A stretch of 64,000 bases of DNA. Origin: an uncultured Chloroflexota bacterium. Its GTDB lineage: Bacteria; Chloroflexota; Dehalococcoidia; CAUJGQ01. Shown piece by piece: positions 63,964-64,000 of the stretch (position 1 is the stretch's first letter; every line of letters starts with the position of its first letter). The notes below the pieces were generated by a model. It saw nothing but the letters and a program-made list of their open reading frames with translations, was not told the DNA's origin and ran no database searches. Made by a program: the position numbers and the translations under genes. The stretch covers positions 7,796 through 71,795 of the forward strand of contig CALFMN010000024.1 of the NCBI GenBank assembly GCA_937879875.1, given 5' to 3'.

Positions 63964-64000
63964 CTGTCTCTTATACACATCTCCGAGCCCACGAGACAGG
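63964..64000. other. Nextera transposase adapter (sequencing artefact)
   Basis: CTGTCTCTTATACACATCT followed by CCGAGCCCACGAGAC is the Illumina Nextera read 2 adapter; the last three bases (63998-64000) would be the index start. It is not genomic. Frames through it yield the well-known artefact peptides on both strands. Confidence 0.97.

Noticed and set aside
63789..63992. Leftward open frame at the contig end
   Set aside because: Its start MGSEMCIRDS is translated Nextera adapter, and the rest is antisense to the CoA-transferase.

Overview
The window is high-GC bacterial DNA, densely coded, with frequent GTG and TTG starts. Its gene families point to Chloroflexota, possibly a metagenome-assembled contig: an arginine cluster holding a UPF0182 membrane protein, recG/degV/fakA opposite rpmB, a Tat-exported DUF1501/DUF1800 pair, a glutaredoxin-thioredoxin reductase fusion and a GDE-type glycogen debranching enzyme. 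The phylum is inferred from family content, not from a marker tree. The last 37 bases are not genomic: from 63964 the sequence is an Illumina Nextera transposase adapter, so the CoA-transferase gene there is artificially cut.

Bases 1-39406 are ordinary chromosome. In order: the start of argS; recG, degV and fakA facing rpmB; a secreted protein; HAD-argH-rpe; an acyl-CoA ligase; argC-argJ-argB-UPF0182-argD transcribed leftwards from a good promoter at 19960-19988; an ECF-type sigma factor with its overlapping zinc anti-sigma factor; a DJ-1/PfpI protein; the glutaredoxin-TrxR fusion; a debranching enzyme; an MFS exporter; an amidase flanked by two related small proteins; a nickel/cobalt permease; DUF1501/DUF1800; signal peptidase I; and two exported proteins. 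Three members of a palindromic intergenic repeat family (270-507, 10217-10437, 20010-20160), a fourth repeat of similar style (12185-12379) and a 148-bp MITE (31349-31496) lie between genes.

Bases 39436-58948 are a 19.5-kb integrative element in a tRNA-Lys(TTT) gene. The tRNA 3' half is repeated as a perfect 48-bp direct repeat at both ends. A tyrosine integrase lies next to the tRNA, and 10-bp repeats that look like integrase arm sites occur inside both ends. The left half encodes integration, regulation and replication (SWIM zinc finger, HTH proteins, terminase-small-subunit-like protein, P4/D5-type primase-helicase, excisionase-like HTH). The right half is rightward cargo: a small membrane protein, HigB toxin with a HigA-ImmA antitoxin, an unknown protein, a PIN-like membrane protein, and a type III-like restriction-modification pair. 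No capsid, portal, large terminase or conjugation genes are seen, so it resembles a phage-satellite or P4-like defence island.

Directly after attR lies a second small accessory block (58949-61074) that may share the same tRNA site: a tandem 12-bp repeat, an operator-rich promoter, an AbiEi/AbiEii-like antitoxin-toxin pair, and a degenerate copy of the tRNA-Lys gene whose first bases form the toxin stop codon. Chromosomal acyl-CoA genes (a carboxyltransferase subunit and a family III CoA-transferase) follow to the contig end.
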